Of a DNA stretch of 64,000 bases, positions 22,788 to 34,379 are shown piece by piece. The notes beneath the pieces are model-generated. The model was not told the origin of the DNA. It worked only from the letters and a program-made list of their open reading frames with translations, and made no database searches. The position numbers were made by a program, and so were the translations under genes. Origin of the DNA: Zanthoxylum bungeanum (lineage: Eukaryota; Streptophyta; Magnoliopsida; Sapindales; Rutaceae); the NCBI GenBank assembly GCA_019454045.1, contig SKCR01021145.1:1-64000 (forward strand), in the 5' to 3' direction. Positions within the stretch are counted from its first letter, which is position 1, and each line of letters begins with the position of its first letter.

Positions 22788-23767
22788 GTGTGATGTTTTG
22801 TTCAGAATGATATAACAATATACCTTGTTGAATGATAAATATTCCTGATTATTAATTCGCGTTTATATATAGGTTTCAAAAGCATTATATATATATTTAC
22901 TACTATTTGATGTAAATCCAAATGAGACACCCAAAGTCACAATAGAGCCATAAATATTTGATTTTTCTTATTATTTATTCAAGAATAATAAGTGAGCACC
23001 CAAATCACAGACACTACTACATCATACAAATTGAAAATTAAATAACAGAAAATTTATATTATTATGATTAAAGTGCGTCATTGGGTGTGAATCTATAATT
23101 ACTCTTTTTTTATTTTTTTTAATTTTTTAATATCTATAGTATATCTTTAGATGTGTCATTTGAATGCATATTTATCATTGTTAGTTTATTTATGTTTCAT
23201 ATTAACTTAATAACATAAACATTAATATTATTTTCTTGTTAGATAATGGGCGATGGCCAGTGGTGCTTGATATAATATGCCGATGAATCAACTGATGTCA
23301 AAACATTCTTACTCCTATGCATTCACATCGATTTAACATCAAAATACAAAGATACGACGCAAATAAACAATTTATCCTCGCTATAACAAACATTCAATTC
23401 ACCATATAAAGCACACAGCCCCTAACAACTGTAGCCAGGCTAACAAGATAATAATGCAACCAAAGACATTTTGATGGCAAATAAACTAATAAGAACACAT
23501 CCCATTGACACAAAATGACCAACTAACATCAATATAAACTTAAATATTGAAGGATCCAACTACATTCATCATCATTATTACAAGCCTCCAAACAACTTTA
23601 GATGGAGATGTAAAAATGGTGCAACAACTTTTGACAATGGTACAAGCTTCCAAACAAACTTTAGGTGGATCACTATTCATGTGTTGAAATTTTAAGCTTA
23701 GGGAACTTATTTGTGAGCTTAATTCATCCCAAAACAACAAGCTTCATATTAAGAAAACTTGGTAGAG
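22788..23767. other. Intergenic region without recognised gene
   Basis: AT-rich sequence. A plus-strand stretch near 23270-23360 reads DESTDVKTFLLLCIHID, faintly like a hAT-type DUF4371 segment, but no longer frame supports it. Confidence 0.35.
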
Positions 23768-25221
23768 AGTCTTGTTGGACAATTATGACTCATAGCATCA
23801 CTATTTGTACAAATCATAGTGTTGTTGTACAAATTAACTATGTGACAAAGGAAATTGTTCTTTTATCATTTGTAATTAGATTGCCAAGATATATAAATGA
23901 TAAAAGGTCCATATGATTAGTTCCGGATTGAGATAATATGAGACAGTATCAATCCACGAAGGTTTAATCATTAAATATCCCTAGTCAAGGTATTATCGAG
24001 ATTGGACATCGATAATGCGTAAAAGACTAGTATTACATTTGTGCGTGTTATGGGAGCATAACGACATAGTTCTCATATATTTGGGTATTGGATACTCATG
24101 CAAGTGTAATAGGAGGTTGTGTTTACCGATGGTACGGAAACAGTTTCGCTCTGGATAGACCCCTCGGAATTCCATTGGTAGTATGACTATGTGTCTATGG
24201 AAGTCTGAATCAGGGTATGTGTATTTGGTCTTAACCTGAGACTTGCACCGCTAATACTTGCGACAATCAATATACTTTGGTTTTGGTCATCCAGGGCTTT
24301 AACAGGTTATGTGTACGCCTCTTCTGGGTATATTGAGAACCGTAGTGTATTGGGTGTGATGTCAAGACGGAAGTATCACTCAAGTCATAGTGGAGATGAT
24401 GATCACGTATGATACGAAACTGGTGCTCTTATGTAATGCAGTCATCGAGATAATATGACTAGGTCATGATTATCCGATTATAGAGACTAGTTACCAGAGA
24501 TCTGATATGTGCTTCGTACGGGGCAGACACAATTCCAGCCCCAGGCCTTGCACGTGACATCTGATGCTGGATCGTAATACGCAATACTACGTATACTACG
24601 CCTGATATAGATAACATATTCCAGTAAGAATATTTCTGGAGAATTGGGTAGGCACGGTGCTTTGCTAGAAGCCAACCATGTCTTGTAAATCGGTAAAAAT
24701 GTAGTACTAGGTAAGTACGTGTTCGGATAGTCCGACGACCAGATTTACTGCCAACATATCCGGGGATCTCATGGGTCGCTTCCCGAAGATTCACCGATGA
24801 CGTATGACTCGTACTTTATTAATCTGAGATTAATTATAAGAGAGAAAATTAATCTGGGATTAATTACGGAGATATTTTATCTGGGATAAAATATTAATTA
24901 TAAGATAGAGTAAATTAATCTGGGATTAATTACGAAGATATTTTATCTGGGATAAAATCAGTGTTCTAAAACGCGCTAGACGCTAGTCGGGCGGCGACCC
25001 AGCGCCTAGGGTGCCTAGGTGGGGCCTAGACAATTAGTCGGCAGACAGTTAAAAATATAATATTTTCCAACATCATAATTCATAAATAATCCAAATCATA
25101 TAAATTCAAACAAAATGTAATAAACATAAAACCATTAATCAAACTCAATCAACCACATAATGATATAAAATATCATTTAATTAAGTTCATGTTCATCATC
25201 CTATAACAAAGTTGAACTACA

Positions 25222-27617
25222 CTAAATATCTAATTCTTCATCTAATTCGAACTCATCATCTTGAAGTTCTTCATCAAAATCAAAATCATCTTCATCAAGT
25301 TCTCTGTATTCAACATTTCTGGCATTTTTTCGAGGTTGTAATATGTCATCAGCCCCAGATGCTTCTCCAACCATCCTCCAAGTAAGCCCTGAACCGGGCT
25401 CTACTTCTTCATCATCACCAGAGTGAGAGTCACCACCCTCAATGATCCATCCTTGTGCATTAGTAGCATCTTTGGCTTCTAATACATCAACTTTCAAATC
25501 ATTCTCCATTTTACGCTTGTTCTTCAACTTGGCATTAAAGGAAACATAGACAAGATTGTTTAATCGATTCACATCTAGTCTATTCCTTTTCTCCGTGTGA
25601 ATCTACATAAATAATTTAAATAAATCAATTAATATTAATAATTACAAAATAAAATAATCAAAATTTAGCTAATGTTAAATATTTACCCCCTCAAAAGTGC
25701 TCCAATTTCGTTCACACCCGGATGATGAACTAGTGGTTAATGACAATATCCATTTTGCCATTTTTACCAAGTTCGTTGTATGATGTCCATATGTACGCCA
25801 CCATGAAACTACAAATGAACATAAATAGTTTGAATGAAATATAAGATTTTTTATATATTTTGCAAAATAATTCAAATGAATACTTTGTTTTTACCTGGAT
25901 TTAAAATATCAATCGATACCCGACATGCTTTTACCCCCACTTCTTTACCAAAAGCTTCTTCTTTTGCCTTGTATGAACCCAACTCCTCATTTATCACCTT
26001 ACTCTGCATGTCGATGTCATTGGGGAAGAAAGCCTCCACAACCGTAAATACTGCATCCATTACTTTCACATCGTACTCGATACTTGAATCATTATAGTAA
26101 TAGTAAGGATTTAAAAGATAAGCAACACAATGTAATGGAGTATCAAGCCGCCCTTCAATTTTACTATCAATAATCTCCAAGATTGGCCGATAATTACTCT
26201 CAATATTGTTCAATGCATCCTTGATCTCTTCTTTTGCAATCTTTAGCTCTCCATAAACAAACCCCATGGATGGATTTCTATCCCCATCAACTAATCTAAG
26301 CACTCTCACCAAAGGTGTAAACACCTTCAAACATTGGGTCACCCCATTCCAAAAAGAGATACTCATCACCGTGGCAAATGCAGCTTTCCCTTTAGCTTGC
26401 TTCGACCATATGCACTCATCCCATTCCGCGCTAGCAAACATGGTTCGCAAACTTTCTTTTTTCTCGATCAAACTTTGTAAGGATAAGAAAGCTGAAGCAA
26501 ACCTAGTTACTCCCGGTCTGACTATGTCCCTCTGTTTTGTAAACGATCTCATCATGGACAAAGTCTTGTGATGGGCATACACGAAAATGGTGAAAGCCTT
26601 GGCACTATCAATGGTTTTCTTGTATCTCGGCAATTTACCAATACTTTCAAACATTAGGTTGATGGTGTGAGTAGCACATGAACTCCAAAAAATATTGGCA
26701 TCTTGAACCACATTTTCCGCCCCCACTTGTTCAATGCCCGTCATCACATACTCACAAATGTGCTCCGCAGTATGCGCCACATCAGAACTTTCCTTGGAAG
26801 AAAGAAAAGTGGTGCCTATTGTGCAATTAATACACAAATTCATAATGCTTCTCCTTTTCCTATCACTCCAAGCATCTGTCATGATAGAACACCCGTTCTT
26901 TATCCACTCCTTCTCATGTAGTTTCAGGAAATCTTTAACACTTGCAACTTCCTCTTTCAACAATGGCTCCCTCAACTCATATTGGCTAGGACCTCTGAAA
27001 CCCGGTCTAAATTGACCAACTGCTTCCATCATCGCTATTTAACTGTCATTGTCAATAGCATTGAAAGGAATTCCGGATTCATACACCCACTTAGCAACAA
27101 ATCGCTTGACATTATGCGTTTTTTCTTTAAAAAGCGCTTCATTAATATTTTGTTGCCGCATTGTTTTTCCATCACCAGTTGAAGAATCATGAGGGGTTAC
27201 CACTGTCCACCTATCCAAAGGGCCGCGATGCCGATGGGGTCTTGAATCTAACCCTTCTTCTATTTCACGAATTTCAGCTTCTTCTTCATCACCCCCAATA
27301 TTAACTCCTTGTCTTATCTCACTAACATGTCTGTCTTTTCTTTTCTTTTTATTCCTTGCCTCCAAAATGGCTTGTCTACACTTCTCTTGATCTTCTTTAC
27401 TAGACTTTGGACACTTTGCAACATTCCCCGATATATGCCCAATATGTTCTTTCATTCTATAAACTCCTCCGGAAAAAATTTTAGAACACAACTTGCATTT
27501 CACTTTATCCAAGTTATTCGGATCCACTAAAGCCTCATACTCTCATCCAACATCATTTGAATTCCGTTTAAGAACGTGACTACTCTCCGAATTAGAAGCC
27601 GCGGAAGAAGAAGCCAT
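25222..27617 (-). pseudogene. hAT transposase, three exons, two stops and a catalytic-site deletion
   Basis: Exons from splice sites and frame: 27617-25895, 25808-25687, 25602-25222, about 741 codons. Domains in order: BED zinc finger (KVKCKLCSK, then H-x5-H and C, near 27500-27410), first catalytic Asp in SIMTDAWSDRK, central region, dimerisation motif SSSSGCERNWSTFE, acidic C-terminus. In-frame stops interrupt it: TGA at 27545-27543, where the family usually has Trp, and TAA at 27041-27039. Compared with copy 1, a net 57-base loss near 26700 removes the TDNAS motif with the second catalytic Asp. Even with the stops ignored the enzyme should be inactive. Confidence 0.9.
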
Positions 27618-28362
27618 TAACCCTACTAAGAATGAGTCAATCCATTTAATTAATAATATGCTCAATTAAAAATATAATTAATTAATATTATTGTAAATTC
27701 TAAAATTTAAATACTTTTATCTTTTAATTACTAAAAATGTACTACTAATTGTTAAATACTAATAGCTAACTACTTATTAATTAAAATGCCCTAATAACAA
27801 TTTAATAGCTAATTACTTATTAATTAAAAAATCAAAACACTTAATTTATATTTAGGGTAATAGGATTTAGGTCAAATAAAGAAATTATGGAAAGTAGTTA
27901 ATTAACTTATATTATAGTTATTAATTCAAATGCCCAAATAAGAATTACTTATTTAATATCACCAATTCACAAATTTAATAACTAATTAGTAATTACTTAT
28001 TAACTAAAAAAAATAAAAAACTCAAGTTATATAACTAATTTCAGAGAAGCATAATGTAATAGAACTTAGAAAAAAAAAACAAAACAAAACAAAAACAGAA
28101 TCGAAATTGCAGAGAGAAGCAGAATGTAATTTAGGGTTTTCCTAAATTAATGTAATGTAATTGTAAATATAACTATTTTCCATTAAATCAAGTAGAACAA
28201 AAAAATAAAATAATAATTTTACCTTAGTAAACCCAAATTGACGTGATGAAGTGAAATGTAGAAGAAGAAGTGCAGAGAGAACAGAGAACTGAGAAGCCGT
28301 AGAAAGAACTGAAAATGTAATGTAATTGTAGTAAAATTAGGGTTTTTTTTATTTATTTATAA

Positions 28363-28547
28363 CCACCCCCCAAAACGACGACGTTTTGGGGGGTCTTCTG
28401 ACTCCCAAAACGTCGTCGTTTGGGGGGTTAAATGACCCCCCAAAACGACGTTTTGGGGAGTCATTTGAGGGGGTCTTTTAACCCCCCCCCCATACGACGA
28501 CGTTTTGGGGGGGGTCAGAAGACCCCCCAAAACGTCATCGTTTTAGG
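28363..28547. repeat. Subterminal hairpin array of hAT copy 2
   Basis: Repeated CCAAAACGACG/CGTCGTTTTGG palindromes separated by GGGGGTC and GACCCCC, matching the array in copy 1. They lie between the 5' UTR side of the transposase gene and the terminus. Confidence 0.7.
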
Positions 28548-29695
28548 TAGTATCTGCAAAAAAAAATAAGCACCGATACACGGCCGATTATCGGCCGTGT
28601 ATCGGCGCGTAGTCGGCCGATTGGGGGTGAAATCGGCGCCTAGGCGCCGATTTCACGCCGCCCAATCGATCGCGCGACTACCTCCAACGATTTGGAGGTA
28701 GTCACTGCGCTTGGCCGACGTCGAGCGATTACGAGCGCCTAGGCGGCGCGTTTTCGAACACTGGATAAAATATTATTTAAAGAGAGAGAACGATTAATTT
28801 GGAATTAATCGATAAAATAATATATTCGATATATTATATGAAATTAGATTTCGATGCGGAATTAAAATTAGATTTTAATTCGGGCAAACGAGTTAATTTA
28901 GAATTAATTCACTAGCGACATGAATAGTAAGTTTACTAGGCACAATTATTTAATTAAATTTTATTTAATTACGTCGCAACGGAAAATTCGTTAATTCGAA
29001 ATTAGCGAACCCGAGTCCGGGAGTGTTTGCGAGCCCACTCGCATTTTGAATCGAGTGGGGCCCACTTGTCACATCAGTTGTCACATCACTTGTCATATTT
29101 AGTTGCTTTTGGTGATGGATTTTGGTGACAATGATGATAACTTGTTTTATACTCCAATTTGTGTAAGAAATTAAATGACAAATACCAAATATTTGGTATA
29201 ACATTTAATTGGTTTTTGAAATCAATTTTTACACACAACACTTTTGACTTTCCTCTATCATTCTTCTCTTCTCCTCTCACGGCCTTGGGCCATTTTTCTT
29301 CCCCAAAATTACTGCAATTGCCGAGAATGAAGAGGAAGAAATTAGGGAATTTTGTGGCAAAATTTCCAAGGTGCTAGCACACATCCGGAGTCTTACGAAG
29401 ATGATAGGGAAACCCACCCGTGGGCATGGAATGCACACCAAGCTTGGAGCTTGAAGGACCGAAAATGGAGCACAAAAATTGGTGATTGCCGTGAGCTTCT
29501 TAGAGTCAAAGCTTGAAGATTTTTGTTGTTCCTCGCATCGCAAAAACCAATCAATGTAAGTATGATTCTGCCATGCTTCTTTGTTGTATTCGCACATGAT
29601 TTCATTGCTTGAATTGATCCCGAGACTAACCTAGAAACCCAACAAGTCATAGAAGTGAGATTTTTTGTAAAGAGTGTAAAGACTTGTAAAGTTTT

Positions 29696-29966
29696 ATTCT
29701 TATGTTTTTATATTTTTAAGTGTAACTTTTTATGTTGTTATTTGTACTATTTTTAAATAAATATTTTTATAATATACATGAAAACGTTTTTATAATACAT
29801 AACTAGTGTTAAATTAAATTATAAAATATATTTTTTGAAAATTTTTTTAAAAGAAATTTAAAAAAAAAAAAAAAAAAAGAGGAAGGAAGCAGATCGATCG
29901 CCCTTCTCCTAATTTTTTTTTTCTTTTTTCTTTTTTCTTTTAAAAAATTAATCAAAAAATATATAT

Positions 29967-30011
<45 letters not shown>

Positions 30012-30308
30012 CAATAAATAAATAAAAAATTAGATATATATAGTTTATTTGAAAATTGAAAATAGAATTTTGGTGAAATGAAGAGGGTAAATAGGGAATT
30101 ATACGGGAGACAAAAAAGTCAAATGTGAAAATAAAATTCTTCTCCTAATCAAGAATTTTGGCTTATCTCCCCCCTCCCTCTTACACATTTACCTTTTTTG
30201 TCTCCCCTATAATTCCCTATTTACCCTCTTACTTTCACCAAAATTCTATTTTCAATTTTCAAATAAACCATATATATCTAATTTTTTTATTTATTGATAT
30301 ATACATAT

Positions 30309-30352
<44 letters not shown>

Positions 30353-30568
30353 CTATATTTATATATATTTTGATTAATTTAAAAAAAAAAAAGGGCTTTG
30401 GCTGCAGCAATTCGCCCCTTTTTTTTTCATTAATTTTTTTTTAAAAAAATATATTTTATAATTTAATTATTATAAAAATATTCTCATGTATATTAGAAAA
30501 ATATTTATTTGAAAATAGTACAAATAACAACATAAAAAGTTACACTTAAAAATATAAAAACATAAATT
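29696..30568. repeat. Long inverted repeat made of the MULE 3' end
   Basis: The left arm (29696-30127) is the near-perfect reverse complement of the right arm (30184-30568), with a spacer of about 56 bp. The right arm starts immediately after the last codon of the extended MULE frame (stop at 30571-30569) and runs to the proposed MULE terminus. AT-dinucleotide runs in both arms account for most of the length difference. A transcript crossing it would fold into a roughly 400-bp hairpin. Confidence 0.85.
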
Positions 30569-33411
30569 CTAATCTATGTTGCCTCCAAAGTCTCCTCCTG
30601 GCGCACTTGGTGATATACCCAATACTTCGTACCATAATTGATTACGAATCATATAACGAGTGGCCCATTCTTTAGTTTCATACGATCAATGTTCCCACCA
30701 CCACATTGGGATGGGTGGTACAGGGTAATGAGGGTGTAAAAAAACTTGCACAAAGTGTCTGCCAATATGAGCAATAGCTATTTCTTGACGCTCTTGCTCT
30801 GGAACTGCAGGGGACCTTAATGGCAAGTGAGTAAAACAACTCCAAACATTCTCAGCAAATGTATGCAGTACAATATTGTACCTCGAAACGATGACAATTC
30901 CTAAACTCATTGAGTCTATCCAATGTACCTCTAGTGCCGGTGACTGGAAAAAATGCAGTAAGTGTAATAGATTGTCAGCCCATCCGTTTGATGGATAAAT
31001 TCGATCATATAAATCCTTATTTTGTTGAATCTCTTCAATAAGGTCGCATTGTACTTGACCCCAACCTTCTTCGCCATACCCGATTAGTGCAGCTATTGCT
31101 CTGAATCCACAATGACCATCAGCTTGAACGTCAATAGTGTGAGAAATATAACGTTGATATGCCACAGGTAATTTCTGAATATAAGTATCACAGATCGGTG
31201 GAAGTTGAGACTGGTCATGAGTTGATCGCCTCTCACGGCCTCCTCTTCCTAGAGTCGGTACAGTTGGTTGAGTGACCCTAGATCCTGAAGTGGAAGCATA
31301 TCCAAAAGAAGGTATGCGACGTTTGCTTTGCTCATCTTGCCTGTAGGCCGACCTCTATGTTCAGTGTTGTACGAAGGGACTCGAACTGTGCTTTGAGATG
31401 GATCTGCCATATCGAGAAACTTGTCTATCATATGCTCTCGCATACATGGATCCATCTCATGTAATAATTCAACAATGTTTGATATCCTGTCAGGCCGTGC
31501 TGCATTATAATTGAACTGGTGTACGTGCATTGATAACCTTCTCCAATGTGCGTCAACACATTCTATCGAAATTGGGATGGAAAGATGAAGACAATATGCA
31601 ATATCGTGCATACATGGCAATCCATATATTATTTTGAACGAGCAGTTGCACATGCCGGCTAGTTGGTGACATGTTTCATCAACACATTTCAGCTGATCAT
31701 AAATAAACTCCATCGCCTCTAATGAAATCCGACACCTTATTTCATTAAAAATCTCCACACGCAAATGTGTATGTCGTGGAATGTTCAGAGATTTCTCGAA
31801 TGACTTTTGAATTTCCCCAAACTGATTTCTCAACATCTTGTGTATTTTTTCAAAAGATAATTGTAGGGATGACATGGTATTTCCCAAATATAATTTCAGT
31901 CTCGAATGTGCAGACTCTGCCCTGTAATTTAAATTCAGTTGTATTTTTCATTAGTGAAAATTACAATAATGATCAATAATTTAAATAGTAAAAAAAAAAA
32001 ATTGTACCTCTGACTTGAATTGCTTCCCAGGTGCATACATGTATCAATCCATGCTGAAACAATCGGTCTCTGTAAGGGTGTAACCATGTCTCCCAAAGGT
32101 AATTTAGAGCACCATTGAATTGTCTAAACTCCTCGCGCATCACCTCCCATTTCTGTTGGTAAGACCATTGTGTTGATGAATTAATAAGGGAGTGCCATGA
32201 TGAATAAAAGTGTTTCCATTGTATACCAAGCATAGGGCTACATTTCTTCATTACGCACTGATTTATGTGCCAAATACAAATAATGTGACGAGCCATGGGA
32301 AAACATATTTCAATGGCTTTAATAAGCCCCAAATCCCAATCTGAAAAAAAAACTGATGGCAATAATGCTCCTTTTTCAACCATCCATTTCTTCAAGATTG
32401 ATAATGCCCATGTTAGTTGCCCAGCCGTCTCATTACTAAGATATGCGAACATAAGCGAGTAAGTTCGCATTGTGGATGTGATACCAACAACCTCCAATAG
32501 TGGTATCTGATACTCGTTGGTCTTGTATGTTGCATCAATGATTAACACATAAGGAAAGTTAACAGACAGCTCTAAGCTTTTTGGATGAACCCAAAGAATA
32601 TCTGTAATTTCATTGGTGTCTGGATTTGTAAGGTAATCATGAAGATAATTTTTCTTAATCAATTGATCCAAAACATATTGAATAGCAGTTAGACCACCCC
32701 GTTTTGCTTCTTTATTTCTGGAAATAGCATTGTAAATGCTTCTGATGTCCATACTATTTGACGGGTCTCTTTCTTTTAAAACACTAAGAATTTCACGAGG
32801 TACGGTGCTGTTGGCCATATCAAGCACAAATTGTTTCTCTAACGGTTTTAGCCTAGACGGATATTCATGGCCATCAAGATATTCTGCTACTTGATGGTTA
32901 TGGAAACCACATGTAACCTTTAATCCCCACATAATACCGTCTGGAGGTTTTGGTATACCTCGCAGCTCAAATGGGCATTCACATTTTTTTGTCCCACTAT
33001 TTTTTACTATGGATTGACCTTCAACAAGATACCGCGGTGGTTTGTACTTTCCTCCTCTTTCACACATAAGATGACACTTTGGCAGCTTGCCGCCTTTCAA
33101 ATTAGCAGAATTTTTAATCACTATCACAATATTATTTTCTAGACCAACTCTTTTCGCCCAATTTATCATATCTTCTCTACTTTCAAAGATCTATATAAAA
33201 AAATAATGAAGATATATAAATAACAAATATACGTAATTTCTACACTTTAAAAATAAATAACGAATGTACATAATACAAACATAAAAATAACCTGGTCTGT
33301 AGTAAATTCAGTTGTATAATCACGACTATTGTTGTAGATGTTTTCCCCACTTCGAACTTCATTCTCGCCTGACCAACTATCTGAAAATGAGCCCAAGTTA
33401 CAGTTATCCAT
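30569..33411 (-). pseudogene. MULE transposase with FAR1-type finger, SWIM and OTU domains
   Basis: Exons: 33411-33292, 33190-32008, then about 31921-30569. Domains in order: FAR1-like zinc-binding region (KKCECPFELRG, then CGFHNHQ); MULE catalytic domain with Asp in VLIIDATYKTN and FFSDWDLGL, and CIWHINQ; SWIM finger (CNCSFKIIYGLPCMHDI); linker; OTU cysteine-protease domain with Cys in DGHCGFRAIA and His in GRHFVQV. A tandem 5-bp repeat (TTTGC twice, 31322-31331) shifts the frame between SWIM and OTU. A TGA at 30688-30686 stops the frame before a conserved-looking tail that ends at 30569. The phase at the 32007-31922 intron does not resolve cleanly. Transposase/OTU joining suggests a de-ubiquitinating or related activity carried by the element; that role is inference. 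Confidence 0.85.
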
Positions 33412-33564
33412 AATGTTTCCCGAAGATGATAACTCTATTATAAGAAGAGAGAATGATATGTTGAAGGAGAAAAAGAGAATGAGATGAGAGAGGCTCAAAT
33501 GATATTACCTTCAAACTTACAAACTACCTCTTTATATAAGAAATAAACACAAATAAAACAAATA

Positions 33565-34080
33565 ACTTTAAAAAAAGTAAAAGTAGATATGAATACTGAT
33601 TTACGAAATTAAATAAGACAAACAACTTTTAATAAAGAAAATATAAAATCAGAATCAGAATCAGAATCAACACATCTTTTAATAAAATAGATTTTTTAAA
33701 ACAAAAAGTAAAAGTAGATATGGATACTGATTTACGAAATTAAATAAGACAAACAACTTTTAATAAAGAAAATATAAAATCAGAATCAGAATCAACACAT
33801 CTTTTAATAAAATATTTTTTTAAAACAAAAAGTAAAAGTAGATATTGATACTGATTTACGAAATTAAATAAGACAAATAACTTTTAATAAAGAAAATATA
33901 AAATCAGAATCAACACAACTTTTAATAAAATATTTTTTTTAAAAAAAAGTAAAAATAAATATGGATATTGATTTCGAAATTAAATAAAACAAATAACTTT
34001 TAATAAATAAAATATAAAATTAGAATCGGAATCAAAATCAACACAATTTTTAATAAAAAAATATATTTTTAAAAAAAAAA
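33565..34080. repeat. Four tandem repeats of about 120-130 bp upstream of the MULE gene
   Basis: Units containing AAGTAGATATGGATACTG, then TTTACGAAATTAAATAAGAC and TTTAATAAAGAAAATATAAA begin near 33575, 33705, 33829 and 33947. The last is most diverged. They lie in the MULE promoter side, between gene and right end. Confidence 0.85.
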
Positions 34081-34140
34081 TTATAAAACCTTTTTTTTGG
34101 AATTAAAAAAGAATTAAAAAAAAAAAAAAAAAAAAACTAA

Positions 34141-34220
34141 TCCCTTGGACGTCATCCAAGGGATGATTTCCCTTGGATGACGTCCAAGGGATGACGCGTC
34201 CAAGGGAACATCCCTTGGGG
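34141..34220. repeat. Strong hairpin of CCCTTGGA repeats
   Basis: The half-site ATCCCTTGGACGTCATCC is followed within a few bases by its reverse complement, giving a stem of about 24 bp, and further CCCTTGG copies follow. It contains ACGT cores. It lies within the right end of the MULE. Confidence 0.8.
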
Positions 34221-34379
34221 AATTTTCCCTTGCCTTTTATTTTATTTTTGATCAATAATTATTGGCAAAGTCAAATTTGATAATGATAGGGATAATTTAG
34301 TAAATTTGTAATGAAATAAAGAGGGAGGGGAGTGTGTCAGTGTGTCAGGAGGGGGGAAGATCAATTTTCCCCTCCTAAT

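Larger units (their letters stand above)
24959..28763 (-). mobile_element. hAT element copy 2 (longer copy, 3.8 kb)
   Basis: Ends are CAGTGTTCTAAAACGCG and CGCGTTTTCGAACACTG. The exact 8-bp duplication GATAAAAT (24951-24958, 28764-28771) proves transposition into the solo LTR. It carries the whole transposase gene on the minus strand and subterminal GC-rich blocks like copy 1. It sits about 21 kb from copy 1, with its transposase gene pointing the other way. Confidence 0.95.
23773..29644. repeat. Solo LTR of a long-LTR Copia family, split by a hAT element
   Basis: It starts TGTTGGACAATTATGACTC and ends CCTAGAAACCCAACA, matching the LTR at 55203-58918 along its length. Without the hAT and its duplication it is about 2,059 bp. 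No internal retrotransposon sequence adjoins either end. The flanks AGTCT (23768-23772) and AGTCA (29645-29649) agree at 4 of 5 bases. This is the footprint of LTR-LTR recombination. Confidence 0.85.
30150..34370 (-). mobile_element. Mutator-like element (MULE) with OTU domain
   Basis: The proposed ends AAGAATTTTGGCTTATC (left) and GGAAAATTGATCTTCC (right, read inward) are similar and both lead into C-rich runs. The flanks TCTCCTAAT (30141-30149) and CCTCCTAAT (34371-34379) match at 8 of 9 bases, the 9-bp duplication expected of MULEs. The interior holds one transposase gene on the minus strand. Borders are less certain than for the hAT elements because both flanks contain further related end sequence. 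Confidence 0.6.

Noticed and set aside
23260..23360. hAT DUF4371 exon
   Set aside because: Only about 20 residues look similar, with no flanking domain or element ends.
29960..30010. TA repeat as a separate element
   Set aside because: It is a microsatellite inside one arm of the MULE palindrome.
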